Part shown: positions 19,200 to 32,200 of the stretch, one piece after another
How the letters are laid out: the number at the start of each line of letters is the position of its first letter
Position numbering within the stretch: the first letter of the stretch is position 1
From: Diadema setosum
Taxonomy: Eukaryota > Echinodermata > Echinoidea > Diadematoida > Diadematidae
NCBI RefSeq assembly: GCF_964275005.1
Contig: NC_092686.1
Span: 43,150,333-43,214,332, forward strand
Length of the DNA: 64,000 nucleotides
Direction: 5' to 3'
Position numbers and translations under genes: made by a program
The notes under the pieces: model-generated
Seen by the model: only the letters and a program-made list of their open reading frames with translations
What the model was told of the DNA's origin: nothing
The model's database searches: none

Positions 19200-22100
19200 T
19201 ATCTTTGATACTCTGTGTTTATGTTCATGGGCAGTCTTGTTGTTTAAGTTTCACTGACAAATCGGACGCAGGAAGAGTTTAATAATAGACCAGTGGCATC
19301 GTTGGGATGAAGATGATATGACAGGGCGGATTACATGCTCACAGAAAGATTAGGGAGTGAGCACACACTTAAAGCTTTTCCAATTTGCTGTTTTCCCTAT
19401 GGTGGTGGGGGGGGGGGGGCAAATGAGATAACACTTTGAACAATTACCTCCCTAGATGCCTGTGAAAGTCAGTAGACATAATGAAAAGATGTCGTAATCC
19501 GGCTTCAAGTGTTACCTGTCACTATACCCTTTTATCATCCGTACATTATCCATTTTCAGTAACTTTGTGTGTTTCCCTTTTGCTGTTGTTGTCGTCGTCG
19601 TCGTCGTCGTCTTCGTCACTCCCCCTCCTTATCCTTCTTCTTTCTCTTCTATAGTGAAATACTTTTATACACTTTATTGTCGTCTCTCGTTAAATGTCTC
19701 AAACATTCATGTTGCTTCTCGCGATATACATTAAGAAGGAACCATGTGTAACCTCAGCTTTCAGATGTGAACAGGCCCTGAGCTTGACTAGACGTTCTGC
19801 TATCAGATTACATACACCTTCTGTTCCGTCTGATTTCATTAGCTTTGCTGCTACGCTCAAACTGACATAGCTAATCCGTTTTTATTCTTGATGAAACAGT
19901 CTGACACTCGCTGAGATTGTGTGCGAACTGGAGAAAAAAAAAATGATTTAGACATTCATGTGAAGTTCAGTCCATAATTCAAAATATCGGGATATGGGAG
20001 AAGAGCAAGTTGACTGAGATGACTTCAGTTAGATTGGTTCTCCATGAAATCCACCTAAGAGGATAATCGTCAAGCTGATTCCACATGGCACAGGAGTCTC
20101 TCTTTCTCGGCGCCAAGTAGGTTTTCCGAAAAATACAAGAAAATGCGTTTGTGAAGAGATAAGATTAAGGGGTAGAAAGAGAGGGGGAGGGAGAATCAAT
20201 GATTAACACTATTACATGACCGCTTATATGCAGCCGCTTCAAGTGGAATTCGTCGCAAAAAAAAAATGTCAGAAACATCTTCACAGAAAAGAACATTTAT
20301 GATGCTGTTGTAAGTGCAGGTAGTATTACATAGCAAATGAAAGGCATATTTTCTGAATCTTTTTGTTCAACTCAAGTGTTACAGGAGGACGATGTCGCAG
20401 TTGGAATATGAAGAAAGATGATATGGAAGTTTGTTTGTTTGTTTTTTCTAGAAGTGGGTCTTAACAGGGTGCAGAAAAAAAAATAAAAAATTGTTCACAA
20501 ATATAATTATGACGCATATTTTCATGGTACATTATATATTTGGTTATGTACAAACGAAAGGCATCAAATAGAGGTCAACATACATTTGGATTGCAGGGAC
20601 CTTTTAAGCTATCCACCCTTCTCTGCTTGATTTTTACTCCATTTACTTACGGCAACTTACGTGTGAAGTGGAGTTTTACTTAAGTTTCCTCCTCACTATT
20701 ACTAGGCCTATATATAGTATATGATGCGTAACGTTTCGATAAAGTCTATTACAATTGTTATTCCAGCTATTATAAACAGAGAAAACTAAGACATGTTTTC
20801 TCATCCAGTGACTGGAACACATGCATGCATTCCTCCCGGACTCCTTTCCCTCTTTATCCTGCTCATCCTCCTCCTATCCCCTTCCAAGGGATTCAACCAG
20901 TATCAACTCAGCAAAAAGAAGCACCACGGAAAAGAGGGTACTCTAAAGTTTCCAAGGAAGTAGAAAATGTGCATGTCATGGTTTATTATAGGTTCAGTGA
21001 GACAACGCTCTAACGAGTTCCGATCATGTCAAAAATCCTGGAATTTGACATTTTACAAAGACCAAATTTAGCACGTGTGTGCATGTGAGTAGGTCTGATA
21101 TAAATCACGTAGACTCATGAAGACTTATTGTGACACAGTCATTATGTGATTTTTTTGTTAGTTTTTGTTTCTTTTTTTTTTTCAATAGCATGTATGTGTG
21201 TGGGGGGGGTGGGGTGGGTGCAGCCCCATTTCCCCTCTCCCGGTTTCGCGGCCCCTGCATTATTCTCCTACAACATAGCCATCCCATATCTAAATACATT
21301 CACGCACACATTCTCATGTGATAAGACGTCCGTACTAGGATTAGTTTGTTTGTTTGTTTGTTTGTTTGTTTGTTCTCACTCTGCACAGGATAATGAGTAG
21401 CATACGGTGTATAATTTTCTTGGTGCGTACATTGTATATGCCAATGAAACCAACAGAATTCAGTTTTTAACGCTGGTCTGATAGATTATAGTTTGCTGTT
21501 TTCAAAATTAGATCTGAACATCTAACAGCTACACTATGTTCTTGATATGAAAGACTAGTCAATCATGTTGGCAAACATTCCATGTAAAAAACTAATATAT
21601 AGCAACACATCAACACGCAGTTCACAATGATTATGGTGTCCTATCAAATTGTGTCTCAAAACTTGTACAAAATAATGGGCATAAAGTTCATTGTGTAGGT
21701 ATAATTTGGACTGTGTGTTTTTTGTGTTTGTTTGTTTTTTTTTATCACAGTGACGTTTACAAGATTTGGTGTTGACATGATGTAAATTACCAGTTTCTGC
21801 AATTTTTACAATGAAAAAAAAAAGAATTAGAAAAATCAAACACTGTGAAACAAAGCACATTTTGCTTTTTCTTTTTACTCGGGCAGTAAAATAGTTATGG
21901 AACGTGCGTGTGCACCATTCATATTCTATATAAGGCATTTAGCGGTGTACTTGTAAACTTCAATTTGGCATTGCTTTTTGTTTTCAAACAATGAGAAATG
22001 CAAGACAATTCAAGGCAAATTGTAATTATATTTGCAATGATTCCTAGTCCTTCAAGTGTGTTGTACCATTATCGTGCACCTGCTGGAGAAAAAGGCAGTA

Positions 22101-24240
22101 ATGCCTTGGAACTTTATATTGAATTCTGGTATAACAAAGGTCGATAGATATAATATCATTGATTCTCCATTTCTCTCTCTCCTTTTCCCCTCTCCGTCTT
22201 CCACTCTTTCCTTCCCCCGTCTCTTCACCTTCCATTTGTCTATCTCTGAACGTCTGCTTATGAAGATATAATGTAATCACGAAATTGTGTTACGCAACGC
22301 TGAACAGCCTGGTGCCACTGCATGCTATAAGTGTTCGTGACGCAGACCAGCGGATTAGGACCTGGTGAAGATGTGCATGCACGCTGCCGCTATAATATGC
22401 CCGAAAATAATGTTAGGTGGGGCTCATCTCATCGAGGGCATGCAGGTATGTAAAGATCACCCTGGCGCCAAATGGGCGGAAGGAAGTAGGCTGCATGGGA
22501 GAGGTGGGTTCGGGTGTGTCTGCTTGTATAAAGGTTAAGGGCCCCTCAGCCATTATTCATTGATCAATGATTCTTACCTTCGAATAGAGGGCTCACCGCG
22601 GTAGTGAGGGCGCTCCATCATGGGCATCAAAGTGATGGCAGTTTTGCACGATTTTTGGATATCTATCAGGCAAGAATTTACCACAAGTGAAAATGTGAAA
22701 GTCGAAAGAGAAATGAGGAGGAAGAGGAATACTAATTAGCTATATATCGACGGGGTCATATAACCAAATCGAATAGACGGGATTACATAGACAATGATAG
22801 AAGAAATTTGAATCTTGAATCTTGAATCTTGGAAGGTTTAAATGTAAAGTTAGAAACGATTATGTAACAGCTAGCAGGAGAAATGTAATGGAGCCTTTGA
22901 GGAGTAACAACGTTATTATGAGCTGGAACCAAGAGTGATAGAGTCGACATACCACGAGTTTAGAGTATGTAAAAACAACCTGTGCAAACAAAAAAAAAAA
23001 GGCAAATAAATTTTCATATCACTTCAAAATATAGTTACGTTGCACTCGAAGATAAGTGATGTGTTATGCAGTGTTTTAAGTGTGTTTCAGATATGGTAAA
23101 AAGAAAAAAACGCAGACCGACGTTTATTTTTCTTAAGTCAAACGCGAGGGAGGGTAGCCGGCCTAGCATGCAATGTTATAGTGATGAAAAGGAAGCACAA
23201 CAAAGGCCTGATTTTCTTGGATTACCAGTGTGTAGAATGTCCTTGAGTTGAATGTCTTTTTTGATTAATAAACAACCACACGCGCAGCTAGAGATCACGC
23301 AAGGCTTGAGATAGACCACAGGCGAGAATGTTACCTGAGTTTTGCCTGGTGATCGGAAAGGATGACTTCATTATGAGAATGAGTTTTCAAAAAGTGCAAG
23401 AGTAAGTCAGCAAGCTTATAGAGTAGATGGTACGATTAATGATAACAACAACAACACCACCACTAACAACAAGAACAACAGCAACGACAACTGATGTTAC
23501 CGATAATGCTGGTACTTCTAGACTGTACCAGTACTGCAATTATTTCAACTATATGCACCTGTGCATACAACTGCTGCTATTATAGTTATATTGCTATACT
23601 GCTTCACATACCACACCATCCAAATTGTATATCTCTTTGCGGACAATACTGACGATTATGCTTAATTCATCAAAAACTGCAGCTAATTTGAGAAACTGCT
23701 CCCGAAATAGCTGTGGGGGGGGGGGGAGGTGTGCTTCAAACTATCGCATCGTTTAATGATGTCCATAGTTGCTATGCAATCGAAAGAGTCATAATATTAT
23801 GCTAATATACAACACACAAATAGCAAAGAAGCAAAACAGCAAAGAGAAGAACAATATTCCTTCCAGATGAGTAATCTTACTTCCTAATTTGTCAACATTG
23901 GAAAAACATCGCAAACCTTTTTGATGAACATTTACTGTTTCCAAATCCATATTTTACAAAAATCCAAAATTACAAAGTGAAGGTTGTGTCCTACTTCTTC
24001 AGTTTATTGGTGGCCATGGGCACAGTAACTAGGTCATATCGCGATCACAAGGAATACGAATTCCTCATGGAAGGAAAGTTCACAAATCAAACCAGTTGGG
24101 TGAAGTGAAACAACCTAGTTATAGTCCATATTGATTATATTTATTCATATCTCTTACACACTCACGTACACAGACACACAAACGCGAATACGAATTCATT
24201 CATCTACATCTTATATCTTACATGCATGTAATTTATATGT
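19200..24240. other. Intergenic stretch between the two genes
   Basis: No gene recognised. It holds a GTC trinucleotide run (about 19588-19611), a decayed poly-G element edge with GCAGGGGCCGCGAAACCGGG on the minus strand (about 21190-21265), a GTTT tandem (21343-21372), a triple TGAATCT repeat (22809-22832), an AAC/ACC-rich stretch (23440-23492) and a G run at 23717. All open frames here are short and unlike any family I know. Confidence 0.55.
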
Positions 24241-24257
24241 ATGTAATGTAATATATG

Positions 24258-24260
<3 letters not shown>

Positions 24261-24307
<47 letters not shown>
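24261..24307 (+). repeat. TA microsatellite
   Basis: About 23 uninterrupted TA units. Confidence 0.95.
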
Positions 24308-24310
<3 letters not shown>

Positions 24311-25622
24311 ATATCAGAAAATGCTATATTTCTTTTCTTTTCTTTTTTTACTGCATTTAGGTCGCCAATAGGGAAAGTTATGTTGTTGAGGAGTCAGGGA
24401 TATAGGAAAAAAACGTCGACAGCAGTCTTGAGGAGGCGTTCACTGTTGACAAGTTAAGAATTTATCGAAACATCGAAGGAGACCACGGGCTTAGTGTGTT
24501 AATCACATAAATGTGTTTGGAATGTTGTGCTACCCACAAGCGAACTCAAGTGGTTGACGAAGATTAACGGGAAGGAGAAGGAGGAATGTGAGACACAAAG
24601 CCTTCTGCTGTCAAATTAAACGACATTAATGAGGGAAAATAATTGATGTATGTTGTCTACGAGAGGACAGTTGGTAGAGAAAGGCAGATAGATGAAAATA
24701 TACGTAATTGGCTTCAGAAGGAGAAAGAGAGATAGGAAGTGTTATGTTAGGAGGTGACTCTTCCATAAAGGGATGGATAGATGATAAGGAGTGGCAGACA
24801 AGAAGGAAGACACTTTGTATCAACTACGCGATTAAAATTAGCTCAAGATTAATTGACTCAAGTTCAACCAGAACCGCAGAACAAAACTCACCATCACGAG
24901 GATTCTCCTCTCGGGAGCATTGTAGGCCCCAGCAGTTGATCGGAGTTGGGATACTTATCTGGGCATGTCAGAAACTGGCTCCCTCCACCCCCCCCCCCTC
25001 CCCATTGTAAGACCCATAACGGATGTCCCTTCACGTCATGTGGTGTGAGGTTCGATGCGTGCGCACCACACTCCTGAATTAAGCCTATCCCAAGGTAACC
25101 ACTGCGCATGCACAAAGCTAAACGAATTCACTCTTCATCTAAACCTGACGTCGTTGCAGATGCTTATCCCAGCTCTAGCTTTTTCCCCTCCCTTCTTTTT
25201 CTACCCGTCACTCAAACTTCCAGAGCAGATAAGTTTTACCTGAGGGTTACCCACTCAAGGTGTGATGCTCGCTAAGCATCGACCGTCCTTCTGAGCTTTC
25301 GCTCAACAACCCCATGGTTCATTTGTCTTCGTCTTCTTTTTCTTATCGGCTTCAAATCTTAGCGGCAGCCGTAAGAACGTACCTGAGTGTTTGCTTAGCT
25401 CCACCTTATCATATCATTCCTTTTTAACTTTCAAGGGGACTTTGACGTAGGGCCCCGTGACGAGAGTATTTCTTCTCGCTCACGGCCTCCACAAACACAA
25501 TTTGGGGGTTGTGCAACGAGTTATCTCCTTACTGCTCTCACTTCACTGAGCTACACTGGACGAATCAAGTGCCTTATTCTGGATCGCTAATCTGTGGTAC
25601 GGGATCTTTCCAATACTTCCTT

Positions 25623-25630
25623 TATAAATA
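25623..25630 (+). promoter_or_regulatory. TATA-like box of the SLC26 gene
   Basis: TATAAATA lies 114 bases upstream of the SLC26 ATG, placing a likely start site about 25655 and giving a 5' UTR of roughly 90 bases. Position and sequence support it; the start site itself cannot be seen. Confidence 0.5.
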
Positions 25631-25743
25631 CCTCGACTGATCTTTGTTTGTTGAAAAGAGAAACTCAACACTTAACACTTGATTAAGGTTATCTGACTGA
25701 GCCATTCTTCCCCTGAGGAAGAAAAAGGAGAATAGGATCCACA

Positions 25744-26207
25744 ATGTCTAACAGGGACTTTTCAATCAAGATCGAAAGGTCACCCGCTGACTTGCAAGAT
25801 TTTCGCGACCTGCCCGACTTCCGCGAATTTCGAAATGGTGGCGTCAACGCTGAGGCCAACGATGGTCGAGCGGTTCCCAATGGTGATGTCGAGGGCAATC
25901 ACATCGGCCTGAATCCTCCCATCGTCACGTTTACCGGAGCACCCAATGAGGACGAGAACAAAGAAACAGGACATGGGAATGGAGGAGGAGACGGAGGAGG
26001 GAGTGGTAGAGATAATGGAGGTCGTAGTGGTGGAGGAGGTGGTGGAGGAGGCGGTGGAGGTGGACTTCGTCCAAACTATGGCGGTGGTCTGAAAATCAAA
26101 ATCGAACGCAATGTCTACACCAACGACGACTTCAACGCGAGGTATCCACGGAGTGAAGATTTGAGAAGTAAGAAGCAGAAGCTCCAGAAGAAGATGCAAC
26201 AGTACAA
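25744..26207 (+). CDS. SLC26: SLC26 exon 1: start codon, Gly-rich N-terminus
   Basis: The ATG has A at -3 (CACAATGT). The exon encodes [17 protein letters not shown], then a Gly/Asp/Asn region ending in a run of 12 glycines (about 95-106). The last part is SLC26-like: [19 protein letters not shown], then KKMQQYK, resembling the VERPVYSQ...-type N-terminal segment of the family. The donor ACAA/GTAAGA leaves phase 2. Confidence 0.9.
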
Positions 26208-29200
26208 GTAAGAGAGATCAGTGTTCGAATTAGGAATCTGTTTTAATACCAATACAATACCAATGTTCGAAGGCATGACTTGGTAAAAGTGTTTATAGGA
26301 ACAAAGATTTCTGACATTGTCAGAGCTCATACCCGGCTCAAAACATTTGGGGAAAATTATTTATTCTTTAAGATTCCTGTTGTTGGTTGTTGTTTTCACG
26401 TTTTAATTGAGTGTTCTGATATTTGAAGAACATTCAGTTAATATTTCTTTTCTCGTTAGTTCTCGTTCATTCATTCATTTCATTTTTATTTCTATTTCCA
26501 AACAATAATATTATACATGCATATTACAAGCGACGAAATAACGGCACATTCGAAGTAACATAATATACGAATATTACTACTTGTACATCTTGTTACATAG
26601 AAGACTAGAAATTAAACTGGAGGGGCTGCTATAAAAAGCAAAGTTGAACGATGCAGCAACCTCAACCTCAGTACATTTCTCAACGTTATTTGTTCTTGTC
26701 TTTTCTGGAAGGAAACTGATTTCGACCTAAAAGGCTACATCCCGACAACGTAGAATAAGTTAAGAACAGAAGATCATGAAATTTCAGGGCAAAATAGGAC
26801 AAAATGGACAGATAATAAAATCATAACCTTAAGAGTACTTGTACAATTCTTCATAGGCAATTTTAGTAGGCACATCGAGAGATTATTTAAATCCTTAGTT
26901 GGTGATTGCCTTAGACGATTTTTCCTTATGCCTTAGGGCAGAGAATACCACTGATATTTCGTAATACACACTCAAACAACCAAAAAAGAGCTTGACGAGA
27001 AATCAGATGGACATGAATTCTTCATAAACAATGTGATAATCGTTGCAACTGATTGACAAATTGCCCTACATCGACGTAAGACATTGTGAAAGTTAGACAT
27101 TGTGGATCCTATTCCCCTTTTTCTTCCTCAAGGGAAGAATTTGAATAATGTGATAATCGTTTCATCCGAACTCTTTGCCAGCTTCCGGACAGGAGGCAAT
27201 TGATAGCAGATGAGTCACTGACATTCAAATTAATGTAATTTCATCCGCTTTTGTCCAGCTTACTCAAACTGTGACAAATTTATAGGCAATTAATCGACTT
27301 TACAGGGATGGTTTAGTTTAAGTTAAGATGGGGATTCAGAATTTAAATTTTTGCGCGATAGTTAAAAAAAAAAAAACTTTATGAAATATTAAAAAGAATA
27401 CGATTCTACTGAAGAAGAGTTCAAAGTTTATTTGATGAAAATTGGCTTTGAAACGGCTGCGATATCCAAAAACAAAGTAAAACGAAGTAATCCTAACCTT
27501 TTCACATCTCTGTTTTTTGATATCTCAAAACCAATGTTCATCAGATAAACTGGGGAAATTCGTAGAAATGTACTCTCTTTCATTTTTCATTACAGGTTTC
27601 CTATTATCTCACAAAAAATTCCAAACCTCAACCCCATCTCAGCCAAAACTATACCATGCCTTTAAGGGCGAAATTGCAAGTGAGATGCCAATACTCAAAG
27701 ATATTTCACATCAAAACGTTGATTTCTTTATTTTTGCCTGTTTAAATACAGTGGTGGCTAGCGATAGTGACTGTTGTCACTATTACACATGATAAGATGT
27801 GTACCATAATATTCATTTGGATATTGTATCTAATCAGCATATTGTACACGCCAAATCTCACGAGGTTCAAGGACTAGCTTATCGTCGAATTTTGAGCGCT
27901 GTTCTTATGTAAATGCCAATTACAAAGTTGAGACAAACATTAATTCACTTCTTGTTAATCCCTTTAGCTGATACATTTTGAATAATACAATATACTTGAA
28001 TAATATTCATTCCTTCACGTTAAACCATGATTACATCTTTGTTTGATTCAGCTTGTGAAGCAAAATAAATGTTATGATGTTGCCATATTGGTTACGAAGT
28101 AGGCGTTCATTTCAGAGGTCAAAACTACATGAGACAACAGTTAAAAGTTAAGATCATGAATCCCTGGCAGGTACGTGTTTATAGGATTGAAGGTCAGGCC
28201 CACGTAAACTGCTGGTATTTTTCTTAGGAGTGGGGATAACTCACCCTTTGTTAATGATTTTCATGCTTTGTTTCACATAATTCTCGAAAACTCTAGTGAC
28301 AATAATCTTTTTAGGGAGTTTTGATCATGTGATCTATGATGGTATTTTTCTTTAGAGTTATCCACGGAAGCCCCATACCAAATCAAGTTCTAAGGTTCTG
28401 ATATCCTAGTGAATAGTTTTGACAAGTTTTTATTTTTTTAACTGTAATGCTAAATATCTGAGAAAGATGTGGCATTTGCGTGAATATTGAGAAAGAACCT
28501 CCGACGAGCGTCCATTGTGTCATTTGTAGCGTGGGCAAAACTTTCAAATTTCGAGTCTTGACAATTGTGGGGGAAGATGACTCACCAAGGTCGTTCGACG
28601 TTCGCAGCACGGGTCGCAAAGGAAGGGCACTGACTAAAAATAGTGACAGCTCGCTTTCCCGCCTTTTGAACATCTGATTATCGATTTGCCTCTATCTTTC
28701 GCAGGTTGGAAATTGAAAAGACGTGTTAAAAAAAACATCCACATTCATTTTCAGATGAGTCTTAAAGTGGCTATTAACATCAGTATTACCCTTAACATTT
28801 AAGGTCTTTTCAATTCTATTCAATATATTTTGCGATTGTGTTCATGCCATGATACATCAGGAAAAGGATATATGTAACAGAGCACAGACAAAGTAGGTAA
28901 AGAAAGAGACGCCGGATAGATATGACCTACCGGAAAAAAAAAATGGCTATTGCATGAAATAACAGAACGCTTGACCGAAAATATGTCTCGTGCCCTTCAT
29001 CCACTCAAGGTGCCCGGATGTTGGCAAGCACTTCATCACGTCGGTACTGCCAGTCCTCAAGTGGCTGCCAACGTACAAGTTCAGGAACTGGCTAACGTCT
29101 GATCTCATCGCTGGCATCACCATGGGGATCGTTAACATCCCTCAAGGTAGGATCCCTCATCACTAACCAGCTGACTCAATGAATTCACGGCCAAAGACGG

Positions 29201-32200
29201 GAGATGTGTATAGTTCGTAGGGGTAGAGTGGGGGAAAACCACCGAATTGAACTTTAGTAACGGTCGTGACGTCATAATTGTGACGTAGAATTAGGCGCAG
29301 CGCGTATTGCGACGACGGACAGCGATAGAGATAGAAGAGAAATTCGAAACAGGGATTTCTCACTGTTACACTTCCCTTGATGTGTCTTTAAGTGTCATGA
29401 GAGTTCAGATAGACTCCATTTTCTCAAAGATTTCCGTTCTTCATCTTATTTTGCGGTAACAATTTTAATTATGTGCAAAAAAAAAAACGCTCACGTAGCT
29501 CTGCGGTCTGCCATTTCGTGATTTTGTTTGTTTGTTTGTTTGTTCGTTCTCAAAGGTCTAATCACTGCTAATAATGCATGTTCACATAATGGGGAGTTGC
29601 ATCACAGTCATATATAGAAACATCTCCGATTCTGTACAAAACAGAAGAAAAAAAATGAAACTGAAAATGTTTGTGTGATTGCTTTCTTCCTCGTTGTGCT
29701 CTTCCCGCATTTTATTCGATATTCTAAAATCAGCGACAACTTGGTGATCCAGGAAGAAATGGAATCATGAGAGGTTTTCCAGAATTCCATTCTCTGAATA
29801 TTCTGGGAATAACCGTAGTAGAGAGAAAAGGGAGTACACCAGTTTAGTTAATCGCCAATGTTTCTCCTTTCACTTCATAAGACAGAACGCAAGGTTTGAA
29901 ATGTTCACAATCGCATTTATGTGTTGTCGATGTTATCATTGTACACTTACCCGTTGAGCCATTAATTTACTCGTATGACACGAGGTTGATGATTTATTAC
30001 GCTAAATTATTTCTCATGAAAAAAAAATACTGCAATAAATGTTAAGACATAATGCAATCATGCAACTTAATGTATCAGTGAACTGAATATGACATGTATA
30101 TACTACTATACTACATACAGTGACATATTAACACAATTTCTCATCATGCAATGATTTGTCGCTAATATGGTCATAATTAATCGCAATTTCATCATTAATC
30201 GTTCTTGTAAATAATGTGAAAGGGGATTAATGTTATTTGTGAAAAGAAATTCTTCCAGTTTTGACAATTTCGTTAAAGTACTTTAGAGTAAAAAGTGATC
30301 AGTTTTTGATCGCGTTAAGAGCGCTTATCTAAATTTCTCTTCTCGAAACGGAAGTGGTTTTCGATTCCAGTCATCTAGTAAGCCCTTGCGGGAAACGACA
30401 CTTGGAAGGTGTTTGTCAAGTATAATCACGCTATAAATAGATTGGTACGGATGTAAAAGCTGAGAGCGATATTTTGAGCATCAGGGGGCCGCCAAGATAT
30501 TTTCTGGATCAAGATCCAACGGGGCTCAATACCCTGCCCTAAGTCTGACGTTGGTAGGATGTGATAATGCCAGATTAAGTCGTTCCCTCTATAAAGTAGC
30601 GGACAGCGAGAATATTTTCGAGTATGGGAGCGCTCCTTTTGTAAAGGTGGGTTCCGGGTGGGCGGTACTAAAAGCCACGTGCCTGGTCATACCCTTAATA
30701 CCAGCTAAAAATAGCAACTCGAACCCAACAATTACATAGGCCTACCTTGATAAGTAAGTGGGGTGATAATCTGACAAGGTCAAACCAACGCCATTTGTAG
30801 TAGACGAGATGGTTAAGCTAGAAGGGAATATTTCTGGAAAAACAACAAACACTATGACTGGTTGATCACGAATCATTCTATTCTCCAGGAAATGAGTCAA
30901 GGTAGCGCCCTTATAAGATTACCATAGGCATAGACCATCAAAAGGTGGGGTGGTGATGGTGCACCCGGATGCGCCATCAGAGACCTTTGGTCTCATCTAC
31001 AACCCTGGTGACCATCATCAATACTTTGGCGCCGCGATGTATAAAGACGTCATAATCATAACCTGAAAGAGGACATTAAACAGCAGGTGGGGGTCCCCCG
31101 AGTTCCTTGGATTCCCTTTTATACCACGGACTGCGGAAACGACTTGGAGGTACAGTCATGTTGCGGCGAGTCCAAATATAGAGTAACCCAAGTCATCATG
31201 GCTGACGAGAGAAAATTTGGATATGTCCAGAAGAAGGCGAGGGAAACGAAACAAAAGATAGAATGGCAAAATATATGCACTGTAATATAACGATAGTGAC
31301 GCACAAACACGGTCACACTGATCTCTTAACGTGAAGTTTAGTCCCATCTACCAAAGATGTTGATGCAGTGAGACCTACAGTATGATTTTATTAAGGGGTG
31401 GTTGGGGAAAGACGAATTCATGTAACTTGTCATTGTCAGAGATGACAAAACTTGCCTCTGCGTTGCCTGATGTGCTCCACGGTGTAACCAAGGAGGTACT
31501 AAGTGAGCCTGCGTACCTCCTTTCCTTGGTGTAACCACGTTATTTTCTTCAGAGTTCTGTTGTAGAGGTGTCTATACATCGAAGTGTCTTTGTCAAAGTC
31601 TATTTTTCATCTGGTTGTTTAACTTTTAAGAAGGGATCGTTATATCATTGCTCTCTCACCGAGAGCACTCGGTTTTTATAGCTAGATATTAATTTTCTTC
31701 AACTTCTAGGTATGACAAACGAAAGGAAAAGTCAAGTTTCACGTGTACCGTGCACGTACCTTGTCAGTTTCATGGTGATTCACTCAATTTTGATCATCAA
31801 TGCATCGAAAATGTGTGCACTGCATGACTCTTTTTGTACCTGGGTCTTTCTATTTTCTATCCGGTGGACATAAAACGTGCAAAACGCGTGAGGGCGTACA
31901 AAATCACTGTCATGACTCGTGTCACAGCTGGCCAACACGCGGTAGTCGATGAGGCCATAACGTGACTCTGAACTTCTCATTTTTTTTCAAGAGTATTGGT
32001 AAAATCCTTTAGCCTCACGACGCTAATTGTAGATGACAAGACCTAGCTATTTCCGACCTATTCACCGCTCACGGACGATGACAAGAGAGCTTGCACGCGG
32101 CGCTGAGCGTGCGCGCAGGGGTGGTTTGTCTCCACCAGGTAGCAGACATCCCACTTCTGTAAGGTAGAGCTATATACTGCAGACGTCCTAAGCATAGCTG

